64,000 nucleotides of DNA, from the NCBI GenBank assembly GCA_039105265.1, contig JAPFFF010000015.1, positions 620,001 through 684,000 on the forward strand, written 5' to 3'. Source of the stretch: Tritrichomonas musculus (taxonomy: Eukaryota > Parabasalia > Tritrichomonadida > Tritrichomonadidae). The notes under the pieces were generated by a model. It saw only the letters and a program-made list of their open reading frames with translations, was not told the origin of the DNA and made no database searches. The position numbers and the translations under genes are program-made. Below are positions 49,761 through 57,418 of this stretch, in pieces (position 1 is the stretch's first letter; every line of letters starts with the position of its first letter).

Positions 49761-50221
49761 TTGGGATGCGATAAAAAATCAATATTCAAATATAAAAATA
49801 GGTTTTCCCAAATTCATCTGAGTCCCCAAATATGGAATATTTTTGTCTGTCATGGTCTGTCCCATCGGTCTGTGTCGCCATCGGAACGTTCCATAAGTGG
49901 TCCCATAAGAGGTCCCATAAGTGGTCTATAGGTGGTCCATAGGTGGTCTATAGGTGGTCCATATGCGGCCTATTTTCGGAATTTGTATGGGCCCGAATAT
50001 GGGCGTTTTATGGGCGTTTTGGGGTAGTATGCGGTATGGGTCCCATATGTGGATTTTGAATTTTAACCCGAATATGGGCCCAAAAATGGGCCATTTATGG
50101 GCGTTTTAAGTGGATTCTATCTGACCCCGATTATTGATACACTATCACTACTATCATTAGTTTTTGGTGAATAATTATAATCTATAATACAATAATTTTT
50201 TAATTTTTGTTGATAAGACAT

Positions 50222-50243
50222 TTTAAAAAATGAAGTGTTTATT
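50222..50243 (-). promoter_or_regulatory. shared start-site box, copy 1
   Basis: On the minus strand AATAAACACTTCATTTTTTAA runs directly into an ATG at 50221. The TCATTTTTT core fits the parabasalid Inr (TCAYTW). It faces the reading frame entered by the nested element. Confidence 0.7.
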
Positions 50244-50312
50244 TAAGAAAATTTAACTGAATAATTAATTGTTCCAAAAAGACCATAAAATACATAAAAT
50301 GCAAGTGATGGA

Positions 50313-50840
50313 TCATTTGGAATTTTTAAAAATAAGATAAATACATTCCGAAGCGTCTAAATTTTTTGATAATCTAGTAGATTGAATCAATGCCTGTTTA
50401 GAGGAAAGTTGACCTTGAAATAATAAAGTACCTTTATTTAAAATTTCAGTTGGAGCAGAATTGACATTTGTGTAATCTGTAGATATAAAATATTCATCAG
50501 TTCGAGTATTAGTATAAATTTCTTTATATTTTGTTGGTGATTGTGGATTTTTATTTTGATATTCTGTAGCTATAAGAAAATAGGGTATTGGAAAGATACA
50601 ATCAGAATACTCTTCACCATCATCAGAAACAGCAAATTGAGCATATAATTGTAATGTTGCATTTTTAAATTTACGAACACCTTGAATATCAGTAGGTTCA
50701 CAAATAGGTATGACAATTTCTTCGTTTTTTATTAATGGAACATCAGTTTGTACGAAAGATATTGATTTTGTTATGTTTGAATATTCTGATTTAAACAATG
50801 GTTTATTAAATTTGTAACTATTATAAGGTTTAACAGACAT
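50313..50840 (-). CDS. capsid-like paralogue A of the virus-like element
   Basis: The start at 50840 (MSVKPYNSYKF) lies directly behind a shared box; the frame upstream would add residues from the promoter itself. It has 175 residues. It aligns with its two right-hand neighbours in the motif QGVRKFKNATLQLYAQF (theirs reads QGVRKAKNFTLSI), in a central hydrophobic strand and near the end in LSKNLDASECIYLIF (theirs ARNLSTGDKICLVI). Strand-rich proteins of about 170-190 residues with this spacing resemble small jelly-roll capsid proteins of CRESS-DNA viruses. The paralogy is seen; the capsid role is from memory of that family. Confidence 0.6.
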   Translation of the reverse strand: MSVKPYNSYKFNKPLFKSEYSNITKSISFVQTDVPLIKNEEIVIPICEPTDIQGVRKFKNATLQLYAQFAVSDDGEEYSDCIFPIPYFLIATEYQNKNPQSPTKYKEIYTNTRTDEYFISTDYTNVNSAPTEILNKGTLLFQGQLSSKQALIQSTRLSKNLDASECIYLIFKNSK

Positions 50841-50862
50841 TTTAAAAAATGAAGTGTTTATT
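50841..50862 (-). promoter_or_regulatory. shared start-site box, copy 2
   Basis: Same sequence as copy 1, ending directly at the ATG of paralogue A. It lies inside the 3' end of the next gene upstream, so the array has almost no free spacer. Confidence 0.7.
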
Positions 50863-50865
50863 AAA

Positions 50866-51369
50866 TTAATTATATTTAATAGCATAATTTAAAATAGCAT
50901 TGAATTTCATTGATAGTTGTGCATCTGTTAATGCAATTGGTTTTATAACTAAACATATTTTATCACCTGTAGATAAATTTCTAGCTAAATAAGAATATGT
51001 TTTTTTAATTTTTCCATTTTCTAAAAGACCTTGTAAAATTATATATTTGTTAGCTTTATATAATTCTATAGATTGGTTCATAGTAACATCTAAGGATAAA
51101 GGATCAAATCCATTAGGAACATAAACTAACGCAAATAACATAAGAGCATATTTAATAACTTGGTCTGGTGATTCACCAGTAATTTTATAACAAGAAGCAT
51201 TTATTGATAAAGTAAAATTCTTTGCTTTACGAACACCTTGTGTAAGAACAGGTTCAATAAGAGTATAATTATTTTGAATGTCAGGAGATATCTGGTCAAT
51301 ATAATCAGATATTTGAACTGTTACATTTGAATATTTATTTTGAGCTGGTATATAGGAAATAACAGACAT
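50866..51369 (-). CDS. capsid-like paralogue B of the virus-like element
   Basis: The protein has 167 residues. It carries TQGVRKAKNFTLSINAS (about 50-66), the strand LMLFALVYVPNGFDPLSLD (about 84-102), the late motif YLARNLSTGDKICLVIKP (about 131-148) and a final strand NAILNYAIKYN. FALVYVPNG and ARNLSTGD are typical of short capsid proteins in several uncultured CRESS-DNA virus groups, as far as I recall. The gene ends a few bases before the start of paralogue A. Confidence 0.65.
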   Translation of the reverse strand: MSVISYIPAQNKYSNVTVQISDYIDQISPDIQNNYTLIEPVLTQGVRKAKNFTLSINASCYKITGESPDQVIKYALMLFALVYVPNGFDPLSLDVTMNQSIELYKANKYIILQGLLENGKIKKTYSYLARNLSTGDKICLVIKPIALTDAQLSMKFNAILNYAIKYN

Positions 51370-51391
51370 TTTAAAAAATGAAGTGTTTATT
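51370..51391 (-). promoter_or_regulatory. shared start-site box, copy 3
   Basis: AATAAACACTTCATTTTTTAA directly before the ATG of paralogue B at 51369; identical to copies 1 and 2 over this length. Confidence 0.7.
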
Positions 51392-51399
51392 TAAGAAAA

Positions 51400-51966
51400 T
51401 TAATTAAATGCAATAGCATAATTTAATGAAAAAGCAATATTAACATCACTAATTGCAAAACCAGTTGAATTATATAAAGAAATTTGTATACTATCACCTG
51501 CTGATAAATTTCTCGCTAAATCTGATTTAAAAACAGTGACTGTACCATCTAAAATAAATCCTGATAATATAACATTTTTAGGAATCGGATAAAGTAAATT
51601 TTGTTGTGTAGTAGGTGATTGAAGAGTTAATGAATTCTGATTACATGGACAATATACTAAAGCAAATGAAATAGGTCCTGTACCATATTTTTGATCTTGT
51701 GTATAAGGAGGTTGTTCTATATTATATTTTGTTGATATTTGTAATGTAAAATTTTTTGCTTTACGAACACCTTGTGTTGAGGAGTTCTTTACTAAAACAG
51801 TAGTATAAGTTCCACCTGATTGATGTAATGATGATAAATTTTCATCACTGTTAAATAATTGTGTAGTAATTGTTTGATATTTTCTTTTTTTTTTTTGAAC
51901 AATTTTATTAGAATTTTTATTTTGGTTTTTATTTTGGTTTTTATTACTATTTTTTTTAGAAGACAT
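51400..51966 (-). CDS. capsid-like paralogue C of the virus-like element
   Basis: The protein has 188 residues. Unlike A and B it begins with a basic, Asn/Lys-rich arm (SSKKNSNKNQNKN then VQKKKRKYQ), as expected of a capsid that packs nucleic acid. The shared motifs follow in order: TQGVRKAKNFTLQISTKY (about 69-86), ISFALVYCPCNQNSLTL (about 104-120), LARNLSAGDSIQISLYN (about 151-167) and a final strand ending AIAFN. It is closer to paralogue B than to A. The basic arm makes this the best candidate for the main capsid protein. Confidence 0.65.
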   Translation of the reverse strand: MSSKKNSNKNQNKNQNKNSNKIVQKKKRKYQTITTQLFNSDENLSSLHQSGGTYTTVLVKNSSTQGVRKAKNFTLQISTKYNIEQPPYTQDQKYGTGPISFALVYCPCNQNSLTLQSPTTQQNLLYPIPKNVILSGFILDGTVTVFKSDLARNLSAGDSIQISLYNSTGFAISDVNIAFSLNYAIAFN

Positions 51967-51988
51967 ATTAAAAAATGAAGTGTTTATT
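51967..51988 (-). promoter_or_regulatory. shared start-site box, copy 4 (variant)
   Basis: Reads AATAAACACTTCATTTTTTAAT directly before the ATG at 51966, one or two bases different from the other copies next to the start codon. Confidence 0.65.
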
Positions 51989-51996
51989 AAATAAAA

Positions 51997-52431
51997 TTAA
52001 GGAACTATAACAGCTGCTAATATTTCATCTAGCTTTAACCCAAGTGATAATAACGTTGTTTCAATAGATCCTATTTTATAAGATTGTGAAGATAATTCTG
52101 ATTTGATTTCGTTTAACTTAGTATTTAAATGATTAATATCAAGATCTCTTGTATGTAATTTTTCAATTATATCATTATAATATATTTCATGGAAAAAAAC
52201 AAATATCTTTGTAATTTCATCTAAAATTTCTTTTAATTGTTGTTCAAATTTTGAGAAAAACTGAATATAATTGGATGCCATTATTGTATGAATATCATCA
52301 ACTTTTTCTAAAATTGTCTTGTCTGCAATTAATATATCAGAAATATTTTTATCTATACTTTCATCATTCTGGTGAATTAAATTAATTAAATCCCACCAAT
52401 TTTGCATTGTTTTAGAAGGAACAGTAGACAT
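51997..52431 (-). CDS. coiled-coil protein of the virus-like element
   Basis: I choose the ATG at 52431 (MSTVPSKTMQNWW), giving 144 residues; an in-frame ATG at 52446 lies within the promoter-like AT stretch. The rest is one long helical region with heptad-like spacing (IIEKLHTRDLDINHLNTKLNEI, then SIETTLLSLGLKLDEIL), suggesting an oligomerising coiled coil. TCATTTTATTTTTTG upstream is a looser form of the shared box. No known family. Confidence 0.55.
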   Translation of the reverse strand: MSTVPSKTMQNWWDLINLIHQNDESIDKNISDILIADKTILEKVDDIHTIMASNYIQFFSKFEQQLKEILDEITKIFVFFHEIYYNDIIEKLHTRDLDINHLNTKLNEIKSELSSQSYKIGSIETTLLSLGLKLDEILAAVIVP

Positions 52432-52460
52432 TATAAATAAAAACAAAAAATAAAATGATG

Positions 52461-52757
52461 TTATTTTTTTATTAAAATTATAGAAGAAGGATCATCTGAC
52501 AAAAACGTACCTAAAGGTAGAACGGAATTATAATTCTGGACTAAATATTCTCTGATTTCTTCATTATTGTCTAAAAAATCTTCTAAAATTTCTTTAGATT
52601 CAATTAATATTTGGTCCTTGTTTTCAATTAATGAGATAAAATCAATATTACGAGAAATTAGTAATTTCGATTCATCAACAGAAGTTAGAAAAATTAAAGA
52701 ATCGTTTTTCTGATCAATATTTTCAATTACAGGAGACATAGTTAAAAAAGAAGACAT
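52461..52757 (-). CDS. small 98-residue protein of the virus-like element
   Basis: Starts at 52757 right behind a shared box. It is acidic, with helices rich in Glu, Asp, Ile and Leu (KDQILIESKEILEDFLDNNEEIREYL) and a short basic end (IILIKK). Nothing resembles a known virus or host family. Its place in the array and the box make it likely to be expressed. Confidence 0.5.
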   Translation of the reverse strand: MSSFLTMSPVIENIDQKNDSLIFLTSVDESKLLISRNIDFISLIENKDQILIESKEILEDFLDNNEEIREYLVQNYNSVLPLGTFLSDDPSSIILIKK

Positions 52758-52779
52758 TTTAAAAAATGAAGTGTTTACT
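52758..52779 (-). promoter_or_regulatory. shared start-site box, copy 5
   Basis: AAACACTTCATTTTTTAA directly before the ATG at 52757. It overlaps the last codons of the next upstream gene. Confidence 0.65.
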
Positions 52780-53137
52780 GAAATAAAGAATCAAGTTGTG
52801 ATTTTTCGTGATTTAAAGCAGCTAATTTACGTTGTTCTAATAAAATCTTATATTCAATTGTCTGAATTTTTTCCAAAATTTCTGTTTTCCTTTGGAAAAT
52901 TGATTCATATTCGTTTTCTAAATATGTTTCTTGAGAGGATGTCGTGTAATCTTCAGTAGAAATAGAAAACCAAGAAGGTTCTAAAGGAGATCCAACCGGA
53001 GAACCTTGAGCTGATGGAGGCCAATTAATCCAATCACCAAAACCTTGAGAACTATTCGAGGAACTTGTAGAAACTGGTTGAGAATACGAAGTTGGTGATG
53101 GACATCTTGATGGAACTTGAGAAACAGGAGCTGACAT
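52775..53137 (-). CDS. 120-residue Ser/Pro-rich and coiled-coil protein of the virus-like element
   Basis: The first gene of the minus-strand array, divergent from Rep. Residues 1-60 are Ser/Pro/Gly-rich and disordered (SQVPSRCPSPTSYSQPVS, PPSAQGSPVGSPLEPSW). Residues 75-120 form a helix with heptad character (KTEILEKIQTIEYKILLEQRKLAALNHEKSQLDSLF). AATCATTTTTTAA directly before the ATG is the same initiator-type box without the AATAAACAC prefix. Role unknown; scaffold or minor structural protein would be a guess. Confidence 0.55.
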   Translation of the reverse strand: MSAPVSQVPSRCPSPTSYSQPVSTSSSNSSQGFGDWINWPPSAQGSPVGSPLEPSWFSISTEDYTTSSQETYLENEYESIFQRKTEILEKIQTIEYKILLEQRKLAALNHEKSQLDSLFQ

Positions 53138-53201
53138 TTTAAAAAATGATTTTTTTATAAATAAATATAAAATTTAAGAATTGAGTGTATTTTAATCATT
53201 T

Positions 53202-53285
53202 AAATTTTCGCGGTATTAAAAATTTTTCAATTAAAATAAACGGAAAAATAAACTTTTATCTGAAATAAAGCCCGGCTATTTATTT
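53202..53285. other. candidate replication-origin hairpins between divergent arrays
   Basis: Two small hairpins lie in the spacer between the Rep gene and the divergent array. The first has a stem of AAATTTT/AAAATTT (53202-53208 with 53219-53225) and the loop CGCGGTATTA. The second has AAATAAA/TTTATTT (53263-53269 with 53279-53285) and the loop GCCCGGCTA. CRESS viruses start replication at a hairpin with a nine-base loop motif in just this position, and the first loop contains GTATTA, part of the usual TATTAC-type motif. Seven-base AT stems arise often by chance here, so this is a candidate only. Confidence 0.35.
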
Positions 53286-53347
53286 TTGTTAATTTTATAT
53301 AAATATTAAAACGATCATTATGTATACAAATTAAATCTTTAATTTTA

Positions 53348-53364
53348 ATATCATTTTTTTACAA
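53348..53364 (+). promoter_or_regulatory. initiator-type box of the Rep gene
   Basis: ATATCATTTTTTTACAA directly before the ATG at 53365. The TCATTTTTT core matches the boxes on the opposite strand, so both arms of the element can use the same host initiator. Confidence 0.55.
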
Positions 53365-54189
53365 ATGACGGAAACAAATCCAAGAGTTACTTATTGGTTC
53401 GGGACATGGAACATACCTGAAGATTTAGACTGGAAACAGACCCTTCAATTCGGAAATGCAATAGATAACAATGGCAACTTACAATTTTCCAAAGGATTCC
53501 TTGAAATTGTTGCAATGGCTGCTGCTGAAGAAAGAGGAGAATCAGGGAACAGGCATATACATATAGTAGTAAAGTTCTCAAAGAAAGTATATAGAACTCA
53601 AATAGTACGGTACTGGTTGACAGGTCCAGACTGGGAACCTATGAAAGGAACATTAAAACAGGCATTGGACTACATTAACAAAAATAAGCCTGATAAAGAT
53701 CATTTCATGATGCAAGGTCAAATCCCTAATGACTTTCAGAAAAAGTTTGATAAAGAAAAAGAACTAAAAGATGCCTTAAAAGATCTAATGTCAATGTCAT
53801 GGTTGGAATTCTCTGAAAAATGGACACAAATGGCGTTTCAATTCCCAGGTCTTTGTATGAAATGGAAAATGGATCATGCTGATAGACTCCCACAATGGGA
53901 GGGTTCACTAAAGGTCAAGAATTTCTGGATCACTGGTCCCCCTGGATGTGGAAAAAGCTACTGGGCAAGAAAACAAGTCCCACAAGATCTAATTTGTTTC
54001 AAGCAACAAAACAAATGGTGGGATAACTACGATGATAAAAGAACAAAAGTAGTACTTATTGAAGATGCAGGTGTCATTAAAGATATCAAAGGATTGAATT
54101 CAAACACAAATTTTTTACTTCCAAAAGGTGGGAGTGAATCAGTTGTTGTAACAATACTTATTATACAAAATAGAGCAATCAGGACCTGA
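53365..54189 (+). CDS. rep: CRESS-type replication initiator Rep (HUH endonuclease + SF3 helicase)
   Basis: A frame of 274 residues. The HUH endonuclease motifs are in order: motif I YWFGTWN (about 10-16), motif II HIHIVVKF (64-71, paired His) and motif III with catalytic Tyr and Lys in YINK (103-106). The helicase domain has Walker A GPPGCGKS (191-198) and a Walker B-like VVLIEDAG (229-236). WWDNYDD just before Walker B is also typical. Such proteins nick a circular DNA at its origin hairpin and drive rolling-circle replication. Rep relatives are known as circular viruses associated with gut protists and as integrated copies in protist genomes. It lies at the right edge of the virus-like block, divergent from the other genes. 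Confidence 0.88.
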   Translation: MTETNPRVTYWFGTWNIPEDLDWKQTLQFGNAIDNNGNLQFSKGFLEIVAMAAAEERGESGNRHIHIVVKFSKKVYRTQIVRYWLTGPDWEPMKGTLKQALDYINKNKPDKDHFMMQGQIPNDFQKKFDKEKELKDALKDLMSMSWLEFSEKWTQMAFQFPGLCMKWKMDHADRLPQWEGSLKVKNFWITGPPGCGKSYWARKQVPQDLICFKQQNKWWDNYDDKRTKVVLIEDAGVIKDIKGLNSNTNFLLPKGGSESVVVTILIIQNRAIRT

Positions 54190-55097
54190 TCTCACAAGTT
54201 TGCAGAATAGGGCACATAGATCATAACATGGACGAATGCATCTTATAGTTTCTTGCATACAATCTGATAATTCTTTATCATTATTGATAAGCCATCTTGC
54301 CTTTGTTGCATCATAAAATGTTGTAAAGATTACTATTATATTGCAAAAGGTCATTAAAGCATCTTGCCGAATAATTTGTTCGCAGAATTCTTAAACAAAA
54401 AAATTTAAGTTTTGAAGGAGTATAAGGATGAATTCCAAAGTTTGCATTTTTTTAGGTGAACGTTTTTTAACTTTAAATTGAATTGCCCAACATCAAAGAA
54501 TTGAAAAGACTTTTAAGTTTTTGAAACAAAATACAATGAATAATAATCAGTTAATAGAATAGCCTTAAAGCATGCTTCTAGAAGTCTAGCAAATTAGCCT
54601 TCCAAAAGAGATATCGAATTTTTTTCAACCAAATCCTACAGCTTATCTCCAAAACTGAATCTTATATAATTTTAGCCCGGTCATTTTTTACCATCTTCAG
54701 GTCCTTTACCATCTTTATAAATGGCAATTTTAACCTTTAGGTAAAAATGCCAAAAGGGGTAGAGTAGGTCCCTCTTTCAAGGTCTAACTACTGAGTATTT
54801 AAAATAATTATCCTCGATGGTTTAGGTTATTTATCATTAATATTGACCTCAACTTTTTCCTAAATGCTTTTCAAAGTTTTATTCTATGAGCTATTTCAAT
54901 ATTGAAAGCTTTACAATAAAATTGGAAACTTTCTATGATAAAGAATTCATTCATATTTGTAGTTCATTATTGAATAAACACCTGTATCAATGAATCTTTT
55001 TTTTCAAAAAGAATGATTAGAAAAAAAGAAAATAAAATCAAAATCTAATTTAAACATAATAATATATATATATTATATAATAAAAACAAAAATAAAA
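54190..55097. other. intergenic region right of the virus-like element
   Basis: About 900 bases without a convincing gene. A minus-strand frame at 54139-54354 (DATKARWLINNDKELSD) overlaps the Rep end and has no recognisable content. A block near 54675-54790 is less AT-rich. No terminal repeat matching the left edge of the element was found. Confidence 0.4.
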
Positions 55098-57026
55098 TTA
55101 TTTCCGACTTTTCGAAACACGTGAATTTGGCATACTTAAAGATGTTTTTGATCTTTCCCCGTTTCTAGTTAAGCTAACTCTTCCGTTAATTTCAGCTGTT
55201 GTTTTACTGACACTTTTTTCATTATCACTATCATTAGCAGGAAGAGGAGGCAAAACGTCAAAATGAGGAAAAGATTGGAAATTTTCATCACGCTTATAAT
55301 AAGCTTGTCCGTCACCATAAACAAATTCACAACTCGTGTCGCCGTCTTTTGATCCAACATTTGATACAGGGGCTGAACCAGCCATTGCTGCAGTTCTAGG
55401 GGAAATCTCACCAGCAATAGAAGTTTTTGGTCTTCCACAAAATAGACAAGTAGGTCCTCTTTTAACAGCTGTTCCTGATTTTCCATCTTTTGGCAAATTT
55501 TTAACAATTTGGACAACTAATTTAAAATCTTCTTTTGTCGCATAATCAGCTGTTAATGATGCAAGTTCTTTAACACGATCATTCATACCATGTACAATAA
55601 TTCTAAATTTGTCAAATAAACGTTCGACATATTCTCGATCAACTTTTCTTTCAATTGAATTGATGATTTCATCATGATCCTTTTTAAATTGCTTGAAAGA
55701 ATTCTGAATTTCATTCATATTGAGTTCATTTTTGATTTGACGAATGATTTGATTCACATCAATGTTTGAATTTGGAGCTGGTCGTTCTATTGGCGAATGC
55801 CTTGGAGGAGAATCATCTGTTTTAATGACAACACATTTCGTTTGATTTGTTGTATCTTCTTCATTTTTTTTATTTCGTAAAATAGGTTGAATATTGTAAT
55901 ATTTCATTCTTTCAACTTCTTTTTTGAAATTTCTTTTTGGCTCTTTTTCTTTTTTCTTTTCTTCATCTTCTTCTTCCGTTGGATTTTCTGCAAGTTCTAA
56001 TACAGGGGCTGATTCAGAATCTGATAAAGATAGAATCTTTTTATCTTCATTGAAAAAGGAAGGGACAACATTATAAAGATTTAAAGGAGGAAGATCTAAT
56101 AATCCTTGGCCGTTATCACGAATCTGTTGAAGCTCAAATTGAATTGCTTTCATTGCACTTACAACTTTAGACTGATGATCGTCAAATTGATTTTTGAAAT
56201 TAAGCAAATCTTCATTAAAACGTGATAAGTCATCAATGTCCAAATTCTTTGGCTGCGTTGTTGAGGACGAAATAGAACTGATAGAAATAGCATCGTCATC
56301 TTTTTGCATTAACACGCCTTCTGCAATAGAAAGCCTTTCTTTTATTTCATTGATTTCTGATGTGAGTTTACCTATATCTTCTTTTTGTTGATCAAATTGA
56401 TTGAGAGCAGAATTTATATTTTCTTTCATTTTTAATTCAATACCATTATTATTTGGATCTCCATTTTTATATTGACTAATAATATCTTCATCAGAAGTTA
56501 ATTCAGCAATTTTTTTCTTTAATACTTTTATTTCGTTCGTGTTTTTTTTAACATTTTCATTAAGCGTTTTAAGATTAGGCTCATCTTTTGGTGATGATAA
56601 GTTATCGATTTCTTGCTTCAGAGTTTTTAACATTTCGCAATTCTGACGAACTTGCGCATCAATTGTATTTGCCGAATGCTTTATATTCATATTTGTAGAA
56701 ACTAGTATATCATTCATTCTTTCATCAATAGTTAAATTAGTTTTTGATTCAATATTTTTGACATCAGTTGAAATGCATGAGATAGTTGTAGAAATCGAAT
56801 TAAGACGCTCTTCAACGGAGGTAACACGCTCATCCATCGTTTTAATTGCTGATTCATGATCTTCAAGCAAAACGTGCGTTTTGGATACAGATTCAAGTGA
56901 TGTAATCCGTTTTCCAAGGGATTTGAGTTCTTCATTCAAATAATTTAAAAGACCTACTATTGGACGAAATTCGACTTCAACTTGGAAAAGATCTCTTTGA
57001 TTTAAAATTGATGTAAAATCACTCAT
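55098..57026 (-). CDS. coiled-coil DUF4795 / QRICH2-like flagellar protein
   Basis: The protein has 642 residues. Residues about 25-290 are coiled coil (ELKSLGKRITSLESVSKTH; LKTLKQEIDNLSSP). An acidic-basic linker (EEEDEEKKKEKEPKRNFKKE) follows near 350-370. The diagnostic part is about 459-530: VDREYVERLFDKFRIIVHGM, NDRVKELASLTADYATKEDF and then CLFCGRPK with its CxxC pair. This matches my memory of DUF4795, present in animal QRICH2 and C16orf96, which act in sperm flagella. A role in the axoneme or its sheath is therefore likely and fits the presence of axonemal dynein in the same window. The C-terminus is Ser/Arg-rich. Confidence 0.7.
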   Translation of the reverse strand: MSDFTSILNQRDLFQVEVEFRPIVGLLNYLNEELKSLGKRITSLESVSKTHVLLEDHESAIKTMDERVTSVEERLNSISTTISCISTDVKNIESKTNLTIDERMNDILVSTNMNIKHSANTIDAQVRQNCEMLKTLKQEIDNLSSPKDEPNLKTLNENVKKNTNEIKVLKKKIAELTSDEDIISQYKNGDPNNNGIELKMKENINSALNQFDQQKEDIGKLTSEINEIKERLSIAEGVLMQKDDDAISISSISSSTTQPKNLDIDDLSRFNEDLLNFKNQFDDHQSKVVSAMKAIQFELQQIRDNGQGLLDLPPLNLYNVVPSFFNEDKKILSLSDSESAPVLELAENPTEEEDEEKKKEKEPKRNFKKEVERMKYYNIQPILRNKKNEEDTTNQTKCVVIKTDDSPPRHSPIERPAPNSNIDVNQIIRQIKNELNMNEIQNSFKQFKKDHDEIINSIERKVDREYVERLFDKFRIIVHGMNDRVKELASLTADYATKEDFKLVVQIVKNLPKDGKSGTAVKRGPTCLFCGRPKTSIAGEISPRTAAMAGSAPVSNVGSKDGDTSCEFVYGDGQAYYKRDENFQSFPHFDVLPPLPANDSDNEKSVSKTTAEINGRVSLTRNGERSKTSLSMPNSRVSKSRK

Positions 57027-57418
57027 AATAAATTATAGATAAATAACGTACTTAATTCATAAGAAAAAAAAAAATAGAATATAAAAGCCATTTTTAGTGG
57101 AATATTAATGCGAAATCATTTTATATTTGATATTCACTAATTGGAACAGCCTCATAATTAAATATTTTAAAATATAAACTAATATTAGCAAGTAATCAAT
57201 CTGAAAAATGTAATTATTCTAATTGAATGGCACGAGAATCAGGGTCTATTAAAATCGGCACGAAAAAAGTTAGCATACCGAAAACTTTTTGAAAGGGTGC
57301 GACCAAATAAGTGTATCCACTTTTTGAGAAAGATATTTGATCGTTCGTATGAACTTTTTGAGAGTACAAATAAAACGGTTTAAAAGGTGAATTATTTAAC
57401 GTTTGAGTTTTATTTTAA

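Larger units (their letters stand above)
42590..50151. mobile_element. 7.56-kb long-inverted-repeat element of unknown family
   Basis: The ends read GTAGTGATAGTGTATCAATA and its inverse, with TATCATTA duplicated outside. The outer 500 bp of the arms look almost identical, so the insertion is young. The inner part of each arm is a patchwork of short repeats. Between the arms are at least four genes, and two more lie in the right arm. Codons differ from both host and outer element. I see no DDE transposase, retroviral-type integrase, B-family polymerase or capsid, so it is not an obvious Polinton, hAT or mariner element, although the 8-bp duplication recalls hAT. It sits inside a gene of the virus-like block. 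Confidence 0.85.
48250..50151. repeat. right inverted arm, carrying two extra genes
   Basis: Inverse of the left arm: the outer 520 bp (about 49630-50151) and the repeat mosaic (48250-48800, with two copies of the 60-bp block) match it. Between them lies about 0.8 kb (48804-49625) found only in this arm; it holds most of two convergent genes. Confidence 0.8.
39091..54189. mobile_element. endogenous CRESS-DNA-virus-like element, host to a nested insertion
   Basis: A block of about 15.1 kb, or about 7.5 kb without the 7.56-kb element nested in it. Parts: a CRESS-type Rep on the plus strand at the right end (53365-54189); a divergent minus-strand array of capsid-like and accessory genes (39783-42581 and 50160-53137); and one plus-strand gene at the far left (39103-39621). 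Genes share a start-site box TCATTTTTT just before the ATG. No terminal repeats or target duplication were found for this outer block, so its edges are set by the first and last genes. Most frames are open and the boxes nearly identical, so it looks young and largely whole, with the nested insertion and perhaps one or two further breaks. Confidence 0.7.

Noticed and set aside
42590-50151. Polinton/Maverick identity for the inner element
   Set aside because: No B-family polymerase, integrase, protease or capsid motif was seen, and the TSD is 8 bp rather than about 6 bp.
57027-57220. Possible gene between the DUF4795-like gene and the foldback element
   Set aside because: Short, AT-rich and without an open frame.
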